A stretch of 64,000 nucleotides of DNA from Henckelia pumila. Lineage: Eukaryota; Streptophyta; Magnoliopsida; Lamiales; Gesneriaceae. The stretch covers positions 9,982,001-10,046,000 of the forward strand of contig NW_027331831.1 of NCBI RefSeq assembly GCF_033568475.1, given 5' to 3'. The notes under the pieces are model-generated. The model ran no database searches and was not told where the DNA came from. It saw only the letters and a list, made by a program, of their open reading frames with translations. The translations under genes were made by a program, and so were the position numbers. Each line of letters starts with the position of its first letter. Within the stretch, counting starts at the first letter, position 1. Below are positions 59,610 to 64,000 of this stretch, in pieces.

Positions 59610-59822
59610 CACCAATTCACCCATAAATAAAAAGGGTTCTCATAAAAAAAAAGTTTAAAAAATCTTATGCTGTATTTCGGATCACCAGTGGCCATTATTC
59701 CGTCGCTGCCAGTTCGAGATTCTCTATTCATGGTTTAGAATTTTTGTTAGTAATATTCTCATTTAAAAGAAAAAAAACACATTCATCGATCTCGTCTTTG
59801 TTTGAACGGTTACTGTCGTCAT

Positions 59823-60199
59823 TAGGTTTGACAAAAAATATCGAAATACTGTCATACCGTCTTTACCATATCGAAAAAAAATCGAAAATATCAAAAATTT
59901 TGGTATACCTTAAATTTCGATACAATATAAGATTTTTGAATTTTCGATTTTTCGATATATCGGAAAAAAATCGATATACACGGTATCGGTATGATACCGT
60001 GTATACCGATATGTTTTTTTAAAAAATAATATAAAAAATTGATATACATGGTAGCATAACGATATCGTACCAAATTTTGATATTCGGTACGATATCGATA
60101 TGGATTTATGTCATACCAAAATTTTGGTATACCGACAAATTTCGGTAAGATATGCAGTATTCGGTACGGTATGCGGTATACCGTACCGAACCACCCCTA
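59823..60199. mobile_element. hAT-type non-autonomous element, CGGTAT family
   Basis: 377 bp flanked by GTCGTCAT / GTCGTCAC (59815-59822 and 60200-60207), 7 of 8 bases equal. The right end is CACCCCTA. The interior is built of CGATATACC / GGTATACCG motifs in both orientations. Confidence 0.75.
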
Positions 60200-60207
60200 G
60201 TCGTCAC

Positions 60208-61616
60208 TAAAAATGTAGGTCATTTATTAAAATATTTCCTTGTCCGAGCAAACCATGTTTTTTTAAAAAGAAATTTAAATAAAGAAAAGAAAAATGAGTT
60301 CATAATGTGTTTACACACGTCAATTGGTGAGTCGATTCAGACAATACCTTTTTTAAAATACTCAGCCACCAATGTAATTCTTAATAAATTCAGCTCAAGT
60401 GAAATTTAGTTTCATCTAATTTTCTCATAATTTTCTATTTATATTCATATATCTTTTATTTATCGTAAAATTTTGCTCAGAGCTCCATTTTTTTTTTTTG
60501 GCATTTTATTTTGCCTTTTCCAGCTTTAATTTTGGCCGTGCATGCGATTGGAAATCCAAAGTATTTTACCAAGCAAAATATATAACTTGTCAAATCAATA
60601 ACTTTCGATAAAAATAAGTAAAAATCTTTATCTAAAAAATATCCAAAGATTCTCCAACTATTCAAAAGTCACCTTATTTTAGTACCTCGAGTGCCAAGAT
60701 TTTGATATATAACCGCAAATTAAGCAATCAAATGATAAAAGTAAAAGGTTCGTTCCAAAGTCCAAAAAAATCAGTCATAATAATGTAATAAACAATGACT
60801 TGTGATCTTAAGATAGTAGAGCGAATCCAATTATTATTTAGGCGATTCATTAATGTAAATGGGTATCGATCTTTAGTCAATTCAAATGTTAGTAGAAAGA
60901 TCGAATTCTTTGTTAAATTCAACCATATTATCATTATTCATTAAATGCGAAAGCTAGCTCTTTAATTGTTCAGCAATAATATCATATATATATAATCATA
61001 ACTTTTTATTTTTTGCTAAAAATAAAAATATAAATAAAGCACTGCTAACCATATGAATTTGAGGTCCGCGCCTTTAGAAAATAGTAAACGCGACTTTTAC
61101 CAAAATCCCACGAAAAGATACAAAAAACCCTCTCGTGGAAAAATCGTATCAGCAACAAAGTGGATTTCAGAATCTCAGCCAATGCTTTTTTTATTCATTA
61201 AAAAAGTAGATTTCGCCAGATTTGATTTGGAGGACTCGTTTTCTCTCTTGCATATTTTAAAGAAAAAGACGCATGATATCATAATATAATTTTGATGCAG
61301 ACGCCTTGGCCAATATGTGGGCATATTTCCACTACATACATTAACATTTCTCTATATCTTTTCTTTTCATTTATTTCCTCTATAATTAGCCGTAGGAACA
61401 GGTGTAAAAGTTGTCTCAACTTTGGAGTTGAAGAGATCCTACACTAAAAGTTCAAATCTTGGCCATTTCACCCATCTGGGCTGTCGATTTTTCTTCAAGA
61501 AATTGTATTTCCGAGCTTTTATAGCTGAAATTCTCCATCTGGGCTGAAGATATTCCGCCGAATTTGTAATCTTGGGCCATTTTCCCCAACTGGGCAGCCG
61601 AGTTTTCTGGGAAACG
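60208..61616. other. Intergenic region and response-regulator promoter
   Basis: AT-rich to about 61370. The stretch 61380-61616 is more balanced and probably holds the promoter and 5' untranslated region of the response regulator, with a duplicated CATCTGGGCTG motif (61474, 61537). No other gene recognised. Confidence 0.5.
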
Positions 61617-63246
61617 ATGGCAAATAATGGGGTGTTTTCGAGGTTAAAGAGAGTAGAGGGAACTGAAGGCTTGGAGAATTTGCCTTTGCCACCATGTTTT
61701 GATTCTCATGAAGTTCATGTTCTTGCTGTGGATGATAGTTTAGTTGACAGGAAAGTCATTGAGAGGCTCCTCAAAATCACTTCTTGCAAAGGTAAATCAG
61801 TACTGTTTTTCTTGAATTCGTGAAGATTTTGTAATGGAAACTGTTGAATTTTCTTAAATTTGGTGGAAAATGTTTATTTTATTTTATTTTATTTATTATT
61901 ATTTTTGCAGTGACGGCAGTGGACAGTGGGAGGAGGGCTTTGCAATATTTAGGCTTAGATGAAGAGGAAAACCCTGCTGAATTCGATGTTAGTTTAGATT
62001 TTTTTTTTTTGGTATTATTATGTGTTTGATTTTGGATTGAGAATCTTTTTATGTTAATGAATTGGTGATTTTTGATTCAGGGATTGAAGGTTGATTTGAT
62101 CATTACAGATTATTGTATGCCAGGAATGACTGGATACGAATTACTGAAGAAAATCAAGGTTAATTTCTGGACTTCTCAATGTTTAATTTTTATAATACAC
62201 AAATAAAACTCTCTTGCGAATACGGATATATTTTGGGTTATACTGATATCGGACCGGATACAATCCATAAAAAATATTATATGCCATCTAAAAATATTAA
62301 TAGTTGTTATGAAATTGAGATTATTTTCCATTTGAAGATTAAATTAGCTTAATTAATATTTGTAATTGGCATTTGAACAGGGTTCATCCACTTTTAGAGA
62401 AATACCAGTGGTGATTATGTCTTCTGAAAACGTATTGGCTCGGATCGATAGGTAAAAATAAATAAAGTTCATGGCTTTTAATATATTATCTCGGATTTAA
62501 TTGACAATAATTTGATGTGGAGGGGAAAAAAAAAGAAGGGATTTTTTTATGTTAAAGGAGTGGACTTTGTCTGCTAAATAATACATGTAGATTTGTAACC
62601 AGCTTCCCGAATCTCTAAATTCAATGAACCATTGATATAAAACAAGTTATTCTAATTTATTGCAACATATAAAATTTCATCATGTGGGAGACAATCTATA
62701 GTGTGTATAGTACAAAATTATAGCATTGGGTCCTATTGATTGATAAAGTTTGCAAGTCCATCAATTTGTGGGAACAACTTCTATTTGTTAAATGTGTAAA
62801 AAAATTCATGGTTGAATGTCTTTTATCAGCTAAAACTTGGAAATATATGGTTTTCGATTCTAATTACGTCCTTATTCGATATCAGATGTTTGGAAGAAGG
62901 AGCCGAAGATTTCATCGTAAAGCCCGTTAAATTATCCGACGTAGTACGTTTGAAGAGCTACATGTTAGGCGAGGGAGGGACTCAAAGACAAGAGAGATGC
63001 TTTAATAAGAGGAAATCATGTGAAAGTTCCGATTCGTCGTTCTCATCGCGATCATCATCTCCATCTCCATCTCCACCATCGTCACCATCCCAAGTCGATA
63101 ACTCATCGAGTCCATCTCCTCCATCCACCTCCTCGCCATCTTCCCCGAGATCGTTCTCTTCGTTCCCATCAAGACAACCTACTCCTTGCTCTCCTACATC
63201 GCTGGTGTCTCCCACGAGACAGATTAAATTGAGGTTCAATGAGTGA
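61617..63246 (+). CDS. Type-A two-component response regulator (ARR8/ARR9-like)
   Basis: Receiver protein of the cytokinin phosphorelay. It takes phosphate from histidine phosphotransfer proteins and acts as a negative feedback regulator, in nucleus and cytosol. Five exons (61617-61791, 61911-61987, 62081-62158, 62381-62451, 62886-63246) give 253 residues. The receiver domain fills residues about 33-155. It has the acidic pair D39-D40 ([12 protein letters not shown]), the phospho-acceptor D94 ([17 protein letters not shown]) and the conserved K146 ([13 protein letters not shown]), with Ser in VVIMSSEN. There is no Myb-type GARP DNA-binding domain, so it is type A. The C-terminal tail is a long Ser/Pro-rich low-complexity segment (about 180-235). 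Intron sites match type-A genes. The ATG at 61617 fits the family N terminus; an earlier in-frame ATG at 61572 would add 15 residues. Family members are usually cytokinin-induced; I see no clear motif cluster here. Confidence 0.94.
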
Positions 63247-64000
63247 AACAAAATATGTCAGTTAAACAATTTGACCTTACTCATGTATACAGTCGGTAGG
63301 TATGTTTGGAGATCCGTTTTACAAAATTGATTCGTGAAAAAGTCTCATGTGAATTTAACATGAATTTTGTGTATCGGGAAATCGTCACCATCGGGATGGG
63401 CCGAAACATATATGCCGATTGATTTTGTCATGAAATAATTGAGAATTACTAGTAATTGACTTTTCCGAAAGAATTTTTTTTTTTTTTAATAAGAAAATGG
63501 TTGAGATATGGTTATAATGAAAGATTACGTGACAGATACATTGTATTTGGAATTGAATAAATGGGATTATAATTGATTTGATTCGGATACGGGGTTGTTA
63601 TTTGATGTTATTTCTTGTCTGCTAAAGGAATATTGGCTTCGGTTTGAGCCCCACGTCTTATGTGTTTTGGTGGGATTATTGATGGAGCCATAATTTTATA
63701 TTTATTTCTTGTTTGGCAGGCATAACGGCAATGAATAAAATTCATTTTTATATATTATTTTTTGTAAATATATATTTTGAAAAATATTTATTGTAAATAT
63801 ATGTGTCGGCCCTTTAAGATATAATAGTATAATTAATCAATTACTAGACGAAAATTTTGGAACATTATTATTCTCATTATTTTGTCCACTGGCACAGTGA
63901 CCAATCCAAGATGACCCTAAATCATTTATGGGTATCGCCCCCGAAGATTTTATGTTACGATAAGAGAAACAATTTTAATGTAAAATAGAAGAAGTCACCT
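63247..64000. other. 3' region of the response regulator and window end
   Basis: Likely 3' untranslated sequence, then AT-rich DNA. No gene or repeat recognised. Confidence 0.5.

Noticed and set aside
62982-63251. Acidic open frame on the minus strand
   Set aside because: It is the antisense shadow of the Ser/Pro-rich tail of the response regulator.

Overview
The window is nuclear DNA of a flowering plant. Its genes carry many GT-AG introns, and it holds plant-only families: PRIN2, a GASA/snakin peptide, a UGT74-type glucosyltransferase and a type-A response regulator. Intergenic DNA is very AT-rich and full of plant transposons. A eudicot fits best, but I cannot name the species.

Genes, left to right: (1) an organelle-targeted-looking RNase H1 with an N-terminal viroplasmin-type domain (2022-5565, +); (2) PRIN2, a plastid transcription/redox factor (6287-7054, -), convergent with it; (3) DNA polymerase lambda (8957-14979, -); (4) a UGT74-like glucosyltransferase (18657-20514, -); (5) a GASA/snakin peptide (22786-24193, -); (6) a SAM-domain protein (27514-31446, -); (7) a small lysine-rich plant protein of unknown role (54123-54401, +); (8) a type-A cytokinin response regulator (61617-63246, +). 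For 2, 4, 5, 6 and 8, and for the RNase H1, exon phases were checked and give uninterrupted proteins. The genes look like ordinary independent plant genes, not an operon or cluster.

Between about 32.2 and 53.6 kb, host genes give way to fossil retroelements. About 32.24-39.70 kb is a nearly complete but broken endogenous pararetrovirus (Caulimoviridae). Its gene order is that of solendo-/cavemoviruses: coat protein, movement protein, protease-RT-RNase H, then a last reading frame. It still shows a tRNA-Met primer-binding site, a TATA promoter with a duplicated upstream element, and leader arms that could pair around the primer site. Then come a chimeric Ty1/copia element (40.90-44.56 kb, two families joined) and a Ty1/copia element with both LTRs and a 5-bp target duplication (47.47-53.60 kb, -) whose gag/leader half is an inverted copy of the first.

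Small non-autonomous elements fill much of the rest: hAT-type elements with 8-bp duplications, a Tourist-like element, a fold-back element with a 10-bp duplication in a SAM-gene intron, a long-inverted-repeat element, and two families of tRNA-derived SINEs. The most interesting structure is a pair of abutting hAT-like elements (56651-57345) bounded as one unit by a perfect 8-bp duplication. I found no CRISPR array, rRNA, true tRNA gene or clearly new multi-gene system.
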